From contig NZ_PXWF02000341.1 in the NCBI RefSeq assembly GCF_003011895.2, positions 1-38,098 of the forward strand: a stretch of DNA of 38,098 nucleotides, given 5' to 3'. The translations under genes and the position numbers were made by a program. This document shows, piece after piece, positions 14,774 through 24,372 of this stretch; within the stretch, counting starts at the first letter, position 1, and every line of letters starts with the position of its first letter. Source of the DNA: Massilia glaciei. GTDB taxonomy: Bacteria > Pseudomonadota > Gammaproteobacteria > Burkholderiales > Burkholderiaceae_D. Under the pieces are notes generated by a model. The model worked only from the letters and a program-made list of their open reading frames with translations, was not told the DNA's origin and did no database searches.

Positions 14774-16150
14774 ATGCGCGGCTGGCTTGGCCGCACGCTG
14801 CCCGCCGCGGCCGTCGTCGGCCTGTGCTGGGGCGGCGCGATCTGGTACTGGCGCGCCACCAACCGTGCGCCGTCCACCTCCGACCTCGTCTCGTTCCTGC
14901 TGGTGCTGCCGCCGCTTGTGCTGCTGGCGCTCTGGCTTGGACGCAAACTGATCTCCCTGCAGGCGGCGCCGGCGATGGCGGTGCCGGCGGCCCAGCCGGC
15001 GCCGCCGCCGGCGCGCCCGGTGCCGCTGACGGTCGTCGCCACCGCCCTGCGCACGCCGCACGGCAGTGCGGTCGAGGAACTGGCCAAGGCGCTCGCCGCC
15101 AACGGGGCCGGCCCCGACCTCGACCCGGACCTGACCGACGACAACGGCTTCCCCGTGATTACCGCGCGCAGCGACGACGCCGCCGATCCGGCCATGCAGG
15201 AGGCGATCGCCGCGTGGCTCGAACTCAAAGCGGTGCCCGATCCGGATTTTAGCGATGAGCAGTTGCGCGCCCTGGTCCTCGGCGGCGCGGTGGTGGCCGA
15301 GCTGAGCGCGCGCGCCGCCGGGCACACCGCGATCGGCGAACCGTCGGCCCAGCCGCCGATGCTGCAAATCGTGCCGCTGTGGCAGGGCGGCTGGCGCCTC
15401 GAACAGCGCCTCGCGGCCGGAATGTGGTTCGGCCAGGTGGTAGGCATGAACGGCTGGCCGCCTGCGCGCATCGTGCTCGGCGCCGAGCAGGCGGCCGAGA
15501 CGGCCGGCGCGCCCTCCGCGGCGCTGGCCCGGCTGGTGCGGCAGCACGCGCTCGACAACTCGCCGCTGCTCGCGCTGGTGCTGGCGTGCGGCTCGCACAT
15601 CGGAGAGGGCAGCGTCCGCGCTTGGTCCGACAGCGCCGCGCTGTTCTGCGCCAGCCGCCCGCAAGGCCTGGTCCCGGGCGAAGGCGCGGCCGGCCTGCTG
15701 CTGGCAGACGCCGGCCAGGCGCGCCTGATCACAGACGAACCGCTTCTTCTGCTGCACAGCGCCGACGGCCGGCGCGACGACTCGGCCGACGGCGCGCGCC
15801 GTGTCGACGCCAAACTGCTGCGCGCGCTGGCGGGCAAGGTCATGGCCGACGCCGGGGCCGAGTTTTCCACGGTCGCCATGGTCGTCGCCGACACCGGCCA
15901 CCGCAACAGCCGGGTCACGGAACTGATGGACACGGCGCGCCACGCCCTGCCCCAGCTCGACCAGAGCGAGGACGTGATCAGGGTCGCGGCCGGCTGCGGC
16001 AGCTGCGGCGCCGTGCCATTCATGAGCGCACTGGTGCTGGCGCACCACCACGCGGGCGCACTCGCCGCCCCCGTGCTTTGCTTTAGCAACGAAGATCCGC
16101 ACCACCGCAGCGCGGCCCTGATCGGCCCCGCCGCCCCGGCCCTGTCCTGA
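14774..16150 (+). CDS. Membrane-anchored, degenerate ketosynthase-like (thiolase-fold) protein of the type VI cluster
   Basis: The product is 458 residues from ATG 14774. Two membrane helices (about 9-28 and 38-56) are followed by a Pro/Ala linker and then a domain with beta-ketoacyl synthase features. The stretch from about 265 to 310, ending in GLVPGEGAAGLLLAD (298-312), matches the synthase region around the PGEGAA loop. Where active synthases have the first catalytic His (EAHGTGT) this protein has VVADTGHRNS (370-379). Where they have GHT it has GCGSCGAVPF (407-416). No active-site Cys motif is evident. It is therefore probably non-enzymatic and structural. A 13-codon open frame from 14733 overlaps its start as TGATG, so coupled translation is possible. 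Function unknown; its place between PAAR and tssM suggests a part of the membrane complex. Confidence 0.65.
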   Translation: MRGWLGRTLPAAAVVGLCWGGAIWYWRATNRAPSTSDLVSFLLVLPPLVLLALWLGRKLISLQAAPAMAVPAAQPAPPPARPVPLTVVATALRTPHGSAVEELAKALAANGAGPDLDPDLTDDNGFPVITARSDDAADPAMQEAIAAWLELKAVPDPDFSDEQLRALVLGGAVVAELSARAAGHTAIGEPSAQPPMLQIVPLWQGGWRLEQRLAAGMWFGQVVGMNGWPPARIVLGAEQAAETAGAPSAALARLVRQHALDNSPLLALVLACGSHIGEGSVRAWSDSAALFCASRPQGLVPGEGAAGLLLADAGQARLITDEPLLLLHSADGRRDDSADGARRVDAKLLRALAGKVMADAGAEFSTVAMVVADTGHRNSRVTELMDTARHALPQLDQSEDVIRVAAGCGSCGAVPFMSALVLAHHHAGALAAPVLCFSNEDPHHRSAALIGPAAPALS

Positions 16151-16175
16151 TGCACACCCTACCGAGGCACCGACG

Positions 16176-19100
16176 ATGATGCGAACCATCTGGCACTTCC
16201 TGACAGCACGCATCAGCCTGGTCGTCATCGGCTGGCTGGCACTTGCCGTCCTCCCGCTGCTTGGCGCATCGCTGCCGCAGGTGCCGCGGGTCTGGGCCTG
16301 GGGCGCGCTCGCGCTGGCGCTCGCATTCGGCGCGATGGTCTGGCTGTCGCGCCGCCACAGGCGCCGGCGCGACGCCGCGCTGCTGGGCAGCATGCTGGAA
16401 CAGCAGATCCGCGCGCCGGCGGCGAAGGCCGATCCGGCCCAGCGCCAGGAACACGATGTTATCGCCAAGCGCATGCTCGATGCGATCGCCACGATCAAGG
16501 GCTCGAAACTGGGCCAGTTGTCGGGCGACGCGGCGCTCTACGAGCTGCCCTGGTATCTGGTCATCGGCAATCCGGCCGCCGGCAAAAGCACCGCGATCGC
16601 CAGTTCGGGCCTGCAGTTCCCTTTCGCCGACTGCAAAGTCGTGCAGGGCGTGGGCGGCACCCGCAATTGCGACTGGTATTTCACGACCGACGGCATCCTG
16701 CTCGACACGGCCGGCCGCTATTCGGTCGGCGACGAAGACCGCGCCGAATGGTTCGGCTTTCTGAGCCTGCTGAAAAAGCACCGCAAGAAGGCGCCGATCA
16801 ACGGCGTCATCATCGCCGTCAGCATCGCCGAACTGACCGGCAACCGTCCCGAATTCGCGATCGATCTGGCCAAGAATTTGCGCCAGCGCGTGCAGGAGCT
16901 GACCGAACGGCTCGAAGTGCACGCGCCGGTCTACATCATGTTCACCAAGGCCGACCTGATCACCGGCTTCAACGAGTTCTTCCAGGACAGCGAGCTCGGT
17001 GAGCGCGACCGCGTCTGGGGCGCCACCCTGCCCTACGGCCGGAGCACCACCAGCTTGCAGGTGCTGAACCAGTTCGACACCCGTTTCGACGAGCTGTACG
17101 ACGGCCTCAAGGACCTGAGCCAGGCCAGCATGGCGCTGCAGCAGCAAGGAGCGCATGCCGCCCGGCGTGTTCACCTTCCCGCTCGAATTCTCGACCATCA
17201 AAACGCCGCTGCGCGCCTTCATCGCCACGCTGTTCGAAGAAAACCCGTTCCAGTTCAAGCCCGTGTTCCGCGGCTTCTACTTCACCAGCGCGCTACAGTC
17301 GGGCGAATCGGTGTCGGCCTCGTCGCAACGCGTGGCGCAGCGCTTCGACATCGAGCTGCAACCGCAGGAGCAAGCGCAAGCACACGAGCAACAGGGCTAT
17401 TTTTTGCTCAACCTGTTCCGCAAGGTGATCTTCGCCGACAAGGACCTGGTCGCCCAATACGCGAGCCCGGCCAAAATGCGCCTGCGCTACGCCGCCTTTT
17501 TTGCCGCCACCGCCTTCGTCGGCCTGGCCCTTGGCGGCTGGAGCTGGTCGTACATGGGCAACCGCCAGCTGGTCGCCGAGGTGCAGGCCGACTTCGACGA
17601 GGCCGTCAGGATCCAGCAAAACCGCCCCGACCTGCAATCGCGCTTCGAGGCGCTGCAGATCCTGCAAAAGCGCATCGAACAGCTCGAAAAATACCGCAGC
17701 GGCCGGCCCCTGTCGCTGAGCCTCGGCCTGTACCAGGGCGACCTGCTCGAACGCAAACTGCGCGATGAGTACTTCAGCGGCGTGGGCGAGATCATGCTCA
17801 AGCCGGTCGGCGGCGCGCTCGAAGCCTTCCTCGCGCAAGTCAACAGCGGTGCCGGACAGCTCCAGCAGGCCGACGCCCCAGTGGCGGCAAGCGCGCCGCC
17901 AGCCGGCAACGGCGCCCAGGCATTCAATGACGCGTCGCCGGCCGATGTCGAAAACGCCTACAAGGCGCTCAAGACCTACCTCATGCTCGGCGATAAGGCG
18001 CGCGCCGAGGGCGGCCACCTCTACGAGCAGCTGACCCGCTTCTGGCGTGGCTGGCTCGACGCCAACCGCGGCGGCATGCCGCGCGAGCTGATGATCCGCA
18101 GCGCCGAACGCACCCTCTCGTTCTACCTGGCCCAGATCGACGACAGCGCGTGGCCGCGGATCGAGACCAGGCGGGACCTGGTCGAGCAGACCCGCGACAA
18201 GCTGCGCAAGGTGCTGCCCGGCGTGCCGGCGCGGGAGCCGCGTGTATGCCGACATCAAGGCGCGCGCCGCCACCCGCTTCCCGTCGATGACGGTGGCGCG
18301 CGTCATCGGCGGCCAGGACAAGGAACTGGTACTTGGCAGCCACGCGATCCCGGGCAGCTTCACGCGCGAGGCGTGGGAGGGCTTCGTCAAAGACGCGTTG
18401 CGCGACGCCGCCAACGGCGAACTGCAAAGCGCCGACTGGGTGCTCAAGACCGCATCGAAAGACGACCTGACGCTCGAAGGCAGCCCGGAGCAGATCCAGA
18501 AGGCGCTGGCCGAGCTGTATAAGAACGAATACGCCAAAGAGTGGGCCAAGTTCGTCCGGGGCGTGGCCATCCGCGAGTTCAATGGGTTCGAGGACGCGGC
18601 CGCGGCGATGAGCCGGCTGGGCGATCCGCAGACCTCGCCGATCAACAAGCTGATAACGACCGTCCATCAACAGACCTCGTGGGACAACCCGTCATTGGTC
18701 GGCGCCGGCCCGACCCGTGCCAACCGCGGCTTCAAGGTCTGGTTCAACGAGGCCGTCATGCGGCGCACCCCGGCCCCGCTCAAGGCCGGCATGGGCGGCG
18801 CGGCCACCGGCGCCGCCCCGGTCACGGCGTCCTCGATGCCGCAGGGCCCGGTCGGGCGCGCCTTCTCTGGGGTGGCGCAACTGGTCGTCAGCCGCGACCG
18901 CGACGCCTCGCTCATGCGCGGCTACATGGAGGCGTTGTCGAAACTGCGCACGCGCTTCAACACCATCAAGAACCAGGGCGACACCGGCCCCGGCGCCAAG
19001 CAGTTCATGCAGCAGACGCTCGACGGCAGCGGCTCGGAGCTGGCCGACGCGCTCAAGTACGTCGACGAGCAGATGCTGGTCGGGATGAGCGACCAGCAAA

Positions 19101-19954
19101 GGCAGAGCCTGCGCCCGCTGCTGGTGCGCCCGCTGATGCAGACCTTCGCCGTGATCGTCAAGCCGGCCGAGCTTGAGATCAACAAGGTGTGGACGGCGCA
19201 GGTGCTGGCCCCTTTCGGAAAAAACCTCGCGCCCAAATTTCCGTTCACGTCCAACGCCCGAATCGAGGCCAGCGACGCCGAGGTGGGCGCCGTGTTCGGG
19301 CCCGACGGCGCTATCGCCAAGTTCTTCGACGCCACCATGGGGCCGCTGGTGGTGCGCCGCGGCGACACCATGTCGGCGCGCACCTGGGCCAACATGGGCA
19401 TCACGCTGGCGCCGGCGGTCACGGGCGGCTTTCCGGCCTGGGTCGCGCCGCTGGCCGCCGGCGGCGTGGCCAATCCGCCCGCCGCGAGTGGCGGCTGGGC
19501 GCGCACCATGTTCGACCTGCAGGCGCTGGGCGCGGTGGGGGCCGCCGAATACACGATCGAGATCGACGGCCAGTCGCTGCGCTGGCGCGGCCAGCCGCAG
19601 CCGTGGGTGCACATGTCGTGGCCCAACGCGCAGGGCGCTCCGGGTTCGCGCATCACCGCCATCAGGCCCGATGGGCGCACCGTGGTGCTGCTCAGCGAAC
19701 CGGGCCGCCAGGGCCTCAAGAAGATGGTCGAAGCGGCAAAGCGAAAGCGCAAGGACGGCGGCATATTCGAACTGGCCTGGGACAATGCCGGTGTGGTCGT
19801 GACGGCCAACCTGAAGATCCTCGGCAGCGCCGCCCCGGCGCCGGCGGCGGCGCCCTCCCAGGGGTTCCGCAACCTGCGCCTGCCGCAGGCGATCACCGCT
19901 GCCGCGCCCCCGCCGACGGCGGTGGCGGTGGCCGGCGCGGGAGCCCAGCCATGA
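16176..19954 (+). pseudogene. tssM: tssM (IcmF family) with two +1 frameshifts
   Basis: TssM is the large inner-membrane ATP-binding component of the type VI membrane complex. The reading frame is split into three: 16176 to about 17146, then to about 18238, then to 19954. Deleting one base from AA (17146-17147) and one from CC (18238-18239) restores a continuous protein of about 1259 residues, the normal length. Segment 1 has two N-terminal helices, Walker A GNPAAGKST (131-139) and DTAG (177-180). Segment 2 has the third helix (AAFFAATAFVGLALGGWSW) and coiled coils. Segment 3 has the C-terminal periplasmic domain. Each break is a one-base duplication in a two-base homopolymer with perfect conservation on both sides, so sequencing error is as likely as real inactivation. 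The ATGA overlap with tagF is intact. Confidence 0.88.
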
Positions 19955-20937
19955 ACCGCGCCGCCTCGCCCACCACGATCTGCTACTTCGGCAAGATCCC
20001 CAGCCGCGCCGACTTCGTCAAGGCCAGCGACAACCTGGCGCTGACGCAGGTGCTCGACGACTGGCTGGCCAAGGCGATGGAGCTGCTTAGCACCGACGCG
20101 CGCTGGAAAATTAACTACGACGCCCAGGCGCCGCTGCATTTCGCCTTCGTCGGCCCGCGCAGCAAGCGCGCGATCGCCGGCCACATCGTCACCAGCAGCG
20201 ACCAGTCGCACCGGCGCTTCCCGTTCCTGATGGTGAGCACGATCGAGGTCGACGACCCGGCCGGCTTCGTCGGCAACGGTCCGCTGGTGCTGTCGCGCCT
20301 GTGGACCCGCTGCGAGGCGCTCACCGCGGCGGTGCTGGCCGCGCCCGATCCGGCGCTGCCGCTGCAGGCGGTCGCCAACACCCTGATCGAACTCGATCTG
20401 CGTTCGGCCGCCTACAACGCCGCCTTCAACGACTTCCTCGAGCTGCAAAGCGTCGGCTCGCTCGAGGCGATGCTGGCGCAGGCCGGCTTCGCCGGTTCGG
20501 TGCGCCAGTTGCTGCTGGCGATGGGCCTGCTGCTGCAGCCGGTGCTGGCGAGCAGTTCGAGCCGGCTCGAGAAAAGCCTGGTGCTGCCGCTGCCGGCCGA
20601 CCCGATGTACCGCTACCTGGTGGCCGCCTTCTGGATGCACCTGATCACCCCGTTCCTGGTGCGCGCCGGCTTCGAGCTGGCCGTCTGCGTGACCCGGCTG
20701 CAGGACCGTCCGACGCTGGTGGTCGGCTTCAGCGGCGCCTCGGCCGCCACGCTGCAGGCGATCATCGATCCGCAAGCCGCGCTCGAGCGCCACATCACCT
20801 TCGACGACTTGTCGTGGGTCGACGACCAGGTCGACGCCGACTACGCGATCCAGAAGGTGTCGGCCTATCTCAAACAACCGTCGCTATCCCTCAAATCGGC
20901 GCACGACTCGCTGCGCCTGGCCTTCATCGGAAGCTGA
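19951..20937 (+). CDS. tagF: TagF, type VI secretion-associated protein
   Basis: The product is 328 residues; its ATG overlaps the tssM stop codon (ATGA), showing translational coupling. The N-terminal TagF domain is clear: ICYFGKIPSRADFVKAS, then LDDWLAKAM, HFAFVGPRSKRAIAGHIVTSSDQSHRRFPFLM. TagF proteins are accessory; in Pseudomonas aeruginosa TagF represses type VI assembly post-translationally, sometimes fused to the PppA phosphatase. No phosphatase domain is seen here. The C-terminal half (120-328) is less familiar, and no Ser/Thr kinase or FHA gene lies nearby. Confidence 0.88.
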   Translation: MNRAASPTTICYFGKIPSRADFVKASDNLALTQVLDDWLAKAMELLSTDARWKINYDAQAPLHFAFVGPRSKRAIAGHIVTSSDQSHRRFPFLMVSTIEVDDPAGFVGNGPLVLSRLWTRCEALTAAVLAAPDPALPLQAVANTLIELDLRSAAYNAAFNDFLELQSVGSLEAMLAQAGFAGSVRQLLLAMGLLLQPVLASSSSRLEKSLVLPLPADPMYRYLVAAFWMHLITPFLVRAGFELAVCVTRLQDRPTLVVGFSGASAATLQAIIDPQAALERHITFDDLSWVDDQVDADYAIQKVSAYLKQPSLSLKSAHDSLRLAFIGS

Positions 20938-20939
20938 TC

Positions 20940-21750
20940 ATGCGCCCCACACCGCCGCCCGCCCCCGCCCACCTCGCCCTCCCCCTCGCCCCCGTCCTCG
21001 CCCTCGTGTTCGCCCTGGCCGGTGCCGACCTGCGCGCCCAGGCGCCGGCGGCGGCGCCCGGCCAAGTGGTCGCCAGCGGCACCGTGCCGGACGAGTCGGG
21101 CAAGGCGGCGATCCTGGCGCGCCTGCGCGAACTGTACGGCCCCGAACGGGTGGTCGACCAGATCGCCGTCGGCCAGGTGGCGCTGCCGGCCAACTGGAAC
21201 GGCTACGTGCAAAAGCTGATCGGCCCCAACCTCAGGCAGATCAGCCGCGGCGCCCTGACCATCGACGGCAGCGTCGTCAGCGTGCGCGGCGAGGTGGCCA
21301 ACGAGGCGCAGCGCCAGAAGATCGCCAGCGACATCGCCACCAGCCTCAATCCGACCTACACCGTCAACAACGCCCTGCGCGTGGCCGCCGGCGGACAAGA
21401 AATGCTGAACCGCACGTTGGCCGACCGCACCATCGAATTCGACAGCGGCAAGACCACCATCACCGCGGCGGGGCGCGCCATCCTAAACGAGATGGCCGCG
21501 GCCATGCAAACGCTCAAGGGCCGCCGGATCGCGCTGATCGGGCACACCGACGACCGCGGCCTGCGCAAGCGCCAACCTGGCCCTGAGCCAGGCGCGGGCC
21601 GAGGCGGTGCGGCTCTACCTGGGCGAGCGCGGCATCGACGCCGGCGCGATCGACGCCTCGGGCGAAGGCGCGGCGCGCCCGATCGCCGGCAATGACACGC
21701 CCGAGGGCCGGGCGCGCAACCGCCGCATCGAATTCAAGCTCGAACAATAG
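20940..21750 (+). pseudogene. OmpA-family peptidoglycan-binding protein of the type VI cluster, frameshifted
   Basis: The start ATG (20940) lies just after the tagF stop (20937). A signal peptide (LPLAPVLALVFALAGADLRAQ) is followed by a BON-like region (LTIDGSVVSVRGEVANEAQRQ) and the OmpA C-terminal domain (RTIEFDSGKTTITAAG, GRRIALIGHTDDRG). After that the frame is lost. Removing one A of the pair at 21567-21568 restores NLALSQARAEAVRLYLGERG and the conserved GRARNRRIEFKLEQ to the stop at 21750, giving 269 residues. The domain binds the peptidoglycan diaminopimelate and would anchor the membrane complex, the role filled elsewhere by TagL or the TssL C-terminus; the TssL here lacks such a domain. 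As in tssM, the indel is in a two-base homopolymer and may be a sequence error. Confidence 0.82.
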
Positions 21751-21761
21751 GGGCGCAAACG

Positions 21762-21793
21762 AAAAAAAAATCCGCGGCCCGGGGGCCGCGGAT
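21762..21793 (-). terminator. Rho-independent terminator between the convergent ompA-like and hcp genes
   Basis: A stem of at least 10 base pairs, ATCCGCGGCC/GGCCGCGGAT, with a 4-base centre lies 17 bases beyond the hcp stop. On the minus strand it is followed by nine T. It terminates the hcp-side transcript and may stall the opposite one. Confidence 0.9.
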
Positions 21794-21809
21794 GTTCGGG
21801 GTGCGCGCG

Positions 21810-22301
21810 TCAAACGGTCTTGTTGGTGGCCAGGTCCCAGCCGCCGGAGGTGTTGCCGCCCGAGCCGCCGTTGACCTTTTGCTGGGTGTACTTCCACTTG
21901 ACCTTGGAGTATTTGAGCGACATGTTCTCGCTGAGGATGTCGCCCTGCAGCACGCCGGGCTGCACCTTGCTGATCAAGACGTTCTCGAGTTCGATTTCGA
22001 AATACTTGATGCGCTCGCCTTTGCCGTCGGCGCGCATGAACTCGATCTTGGCCTTGGGGATCGTCTTGCCGGACGAGCAGTTTTGCAGCAGCAAGGGCGT
22101 CGCCAGGTCTGCCAGCTTGGCCACTACGATGTCCTTGTGTTCGCAACGCTCGGCGGTGTGGCCGCCGCCGGTCGAGGCGGTGGCCGATTTCGGCTGCAGC
22201 ACTTCCCAATTGACCGATTTGCATTCGATCCAATCCTTGTGGGTCGTGTCGGTGGACTCACCCTTGATACCGTCGATTTGCAGATATACGTCGATTGCCA
22301 T
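21810..22301 (-). CDS. hcp: Hcp (TssD), type VI secretion tube protein
   Basis: The product is 163 residues with AAAGGA upstream. It is a typical Hcp1-family protein: MAIDVYLQIDGIKGESTD at the N-terminus, WIECKSVNWEV, KDIVVAKLADLATPLLLQNC, and the late KVKWKYTQQK motif. Hexamers stack into the inner tube pushed out by the TssBC sheath. The C-terminal tail (GGSGGNTSGGWDLATNKTV) is the short form without an effector extension. It is last in the minus-strand arm after tssB and tssC and has its own strong terminator, in keeping with high expression. Confidence 0.96.
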   Translation of the reverse strand: MAIDVYLQIDGIKGESTDTTHKDWIECKSVNWEVLQPKSATASTGGGHTAERCEHKDIVVAKLADLATPLLLQNCSSGKTIPKAKIEFMRADGKGERIKYFEIELENVLISKVQPGVLQGDILSENMSLKYSKVKWKYTQQKVNGGSGGNTSGGWDLATNKTV

Positions 22302-22333
22302 GTTAATCCTTTTGAGGTTGATGGAGGGTTGAC

Positions 22334-23824
22334 TTACGATTTGGTCGACTGCGGCAGCTCCGCGACCAAACGGAGGGAAACGGATAACTCGTCGAGCTGG
22401 AAATGCGGACGCAGGAACGAGACGGCGCGGTAGACGCCGGGCCGGCCCGGCACCTCCGACACCTGCACCGACGCCTCGCGCAGCGGGAACTGGGCCTTTT
22501 GCTCCTGGCTGGCGTTATCGTCGAGCAGCACGTACTGCATCAGCCAGCGGTTCAGGAATTCCTCGACGTTGGAGGCGGCGGCGAAGCTGCCGATTTTGTC
22601 GCGCATCATCGCCTTCATGTAATGGGCGATGCGCGAGACGGCGAAGATGTACTGCAACTGGGCCGACAGCGAGGCGTTGGCGTTGGCCGATTCGGAGCCG
22701 TATTTCTTCGCCTTCTGCGCCGACTGGGCCCCGAAGAACGCGGCGTAATCGGTGTTTTTGCAATGGACCAGCGAGATGAAACCGAGGTCCGAGAGCTCCT
22801 TTTCGCGCCGGTCCGTGATCGCGATCTCGGTCGGGCACTTGAGCGCGACCTCGCCCTCGTCGGTCTTGAAGGTGTGGGTCGGCAGGTCCTCGACCAGGCC
22901 GCCGCCCTCGACCCCGCGGATCGCCGCGCACCAGCCGAAATCCTCGAACGCGCCGGTCAGCTTGGTGCCGAAGGCGTAGGCGGCGTTGCACCACAAATAC
23001 TCGCGGTGGTCGCTGCCGTCGACCGCCTCGACGAAATTGAAGCCCTCGGTGGTCGCCCCCGAGACCGGGTGGAACGGCTGGCGCCCCAAAAAGCGCGGCA
23101 GCGTCAAGCCCACGTAACGGGAATCCTCGGACTCGCGGAAACTCTTCCACTTCGCGTATTCGACCGTGTCGAACACCTTCGACAGGTCGCGCGGTTTGCC
23201 CAGGTCGTCGAAGGTCTCGAGCCCGAACAATTCGGGCGAGGCGGCCGAGATGAACGGCGCGTGCGCGGCCGCCGACACGTGCGACATCTGCTCGATCAGG
23301 TACATGTCCTCGGGCTGGCGGCTGATCTCGAAGTCGCCCAGCAGGGCGCCGAACGGGGCCCCGCCGAAGGTGCCGAACTCCTCCTCGTAGATCTTCTTGA
23401 ACATCGTGCTCTGGTCGAATTCGAACGCGCTCTGGAAGTCCTTGACGAGCTCGCGCTTGGTCGCGTTGAGCACCTTGATCTTGAGGTTGGCGCTGGTCGC
23501 GGTGTTCTTGACGAGGTAATTGAGGCCGGTCCAGCTGCTCTCGAGCTTTTGGAATTCGGGCGCGTGCATGATGGCGCTGAGCTGGCGCGAGATCATGCGG
23601 TCCAATTCGGCCACGCGCGCGTCGATGGTGCTGGCCAGGTTGTCCGAGACCACCACCGTGCCCTCGAGCACCTGGCTGACGAGCTCGGAGATCAGGTCCC
23701 TGGCGCGCGCATGCTCGGTGTGCGACTTGGCCACCTTGCTTTGCTCGACGATCTGGTCGAGCAGGCCCGCCTCCTCCATCCCTCCGGCGCCGGCGCCGCT
23801 GTCTGTCATCGCTTGTGCGCTCAT
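22334..23824 (-). CDS. tssC: TssC (VipB), large contractile sheath subunit
   Basis: The product is 496 residues, normal for the family. Landmarks are LDRMISRQLSAIMHAPEFQKLESSW, VKDFQSAFEFDQSTMFKKIYEEEFGTFGG, RFLGRQPF, FVEAVDGSDHREYLWCNAAYAFG, IRGVEGGGLVEDLPTHTF and the C-terminal NRWLMQYVLLDDNASQE. With TssB it forms the cytoplasmic sheath whose contraction fires the tube. The start codon lies one base after the tssB stop (TGACATG), so translation is coupled and subunit ratio controlled. Confidence 0.97.
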   Translation of the reverse strand: MSAQAMTDSGAGAGGMEEAGLLDQIVEQSKVAKSHTEHARARDLISELVSQVLEGTVVVSDNLASTIDARVAELDRMISRQLSAIMHAPEFQKLESSWTGLNYLVKNTATSANLKIKVLNATKRELVKDFQSAFEFDQSTMFKKIYEEEFGTFGGAPFGALLGDFEISRQPEDMYLIEQMSHVSAAAHAPFISAASPELFGLETFDDLGKPRDLSKVFDTVEYAKWKSFRESEDSRYVGLTLPRFLGRQPFHPVSGATTEGFNFVEAVDGSDHREYLWCNAAYAFGTKLTGAFEDFGWCAAIRGVEGGGLVEDLPTHTFKTDEGEVALKCPTEIAITDRREKELSDLGFISLVHCKNTDYAAFFGAQSAQKAKKYGSESANANASLSAQLQYIFAVSRIAHYMKAMMRDKIGSFAAASNVEEFLNRWLMQYVLLDDNASQEQKAQFPLREASVQVSEVPGRPGVYRAVSFLRPHFQLDELSVSLRLVAELPQSTKS

Positions 23825-23825
23825 G

Positions 23826-24335
23826 TCACTCCTTCGCGCCGGCGCTTTGCTGGCCGAGCGCGGCCAGCTTCTCGGTGTTGCCGAGCACTTCGTTGAGGAT
23901 GTCCTCGAGCTTGTCGTTGCCGGCGATCTTGTTGCGCAGGTCGGCCAGCTTGGTGCGCGCCTCGAGCAGCTTGCGCAGCGGCGCCACCTGTTCCACCACC
24001 GCCTCGGGGCGGAAGTCGGCCATCGAGGTGAAGGTGAGCTCGACCGGGAACTGGGTGCCGCCGCCGCCGAGCGCGTTCTCCACCCGGAACGCGGTGCGCG
24101 GTTCGATACCCTTCATGACCTCGTCAAAATTGTCGGCGTCGATGCCGACGAATTTGCGGTCCTTGAGGCGCTTTTGCTCGAGCGCCGAATTGGCGCCGAA
24201 GTCGCCGACCACGCCCATCACAAAGGGCAGCTCCTTGTTTTCGGTGGCGTCGCCGATCTCGACGTCGTACGTCATCTGAACCCTGGGCGGACGCACCTTC
24301 TGCAGCCGCTTTTGCACACTCTCGCGTTTGGACAT
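23826..24335 (-). CDS. tssB: TssB (VipA), small contractile sheath subunit
   Basis: The product is 169 residues from ATG 24335, with AAGGGGAG upstream; an in-frame ATG at 24365 lacks a ribosome site. Family motifs are SVQKRLQKVRPPRVQMTYDVE, ELPFVMGVVGDF, DRKFVGIDADNFDEVMKGI, PVELTFTSMADFRPEAVVEQVAPLR and a C-terminal helix. The protein interlocks with TssC in the sheath, and the helix that follows the core is where ClpV normally acts on the sheath for recycling. No clpV gene is in the window. Confidence 0.96.
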   Translation of the reverse strand: MSKRESVQKRLQKVRPPRVQMTYDVEIGDATENKELPFVMGVVGDFGANSALEQKRLKDRKFVGIDADNFDEVMKGIEPRTAFRVENALGGGGTQFPVELTFTSMADFRPEAVVEQVAPLRKLLEARTKLADLRNKIAGNDKLEDILNEVLGNTEKLAALGQQSAGAKE

Positions 24336-24372
24336 GGGACTCCCCTTGGGTGAAGAAAAATACATTCGCTTG

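Noticed and set aside
16176-19954. Programmed ribosomal frameshifting as the explanation of the tssM breaks
   Set aside because: The sequences around 17146 and 18238 have no slippery heptamer or stimulating structure that I can see, two events would be needed, and tssM is not known to use frameshifting.
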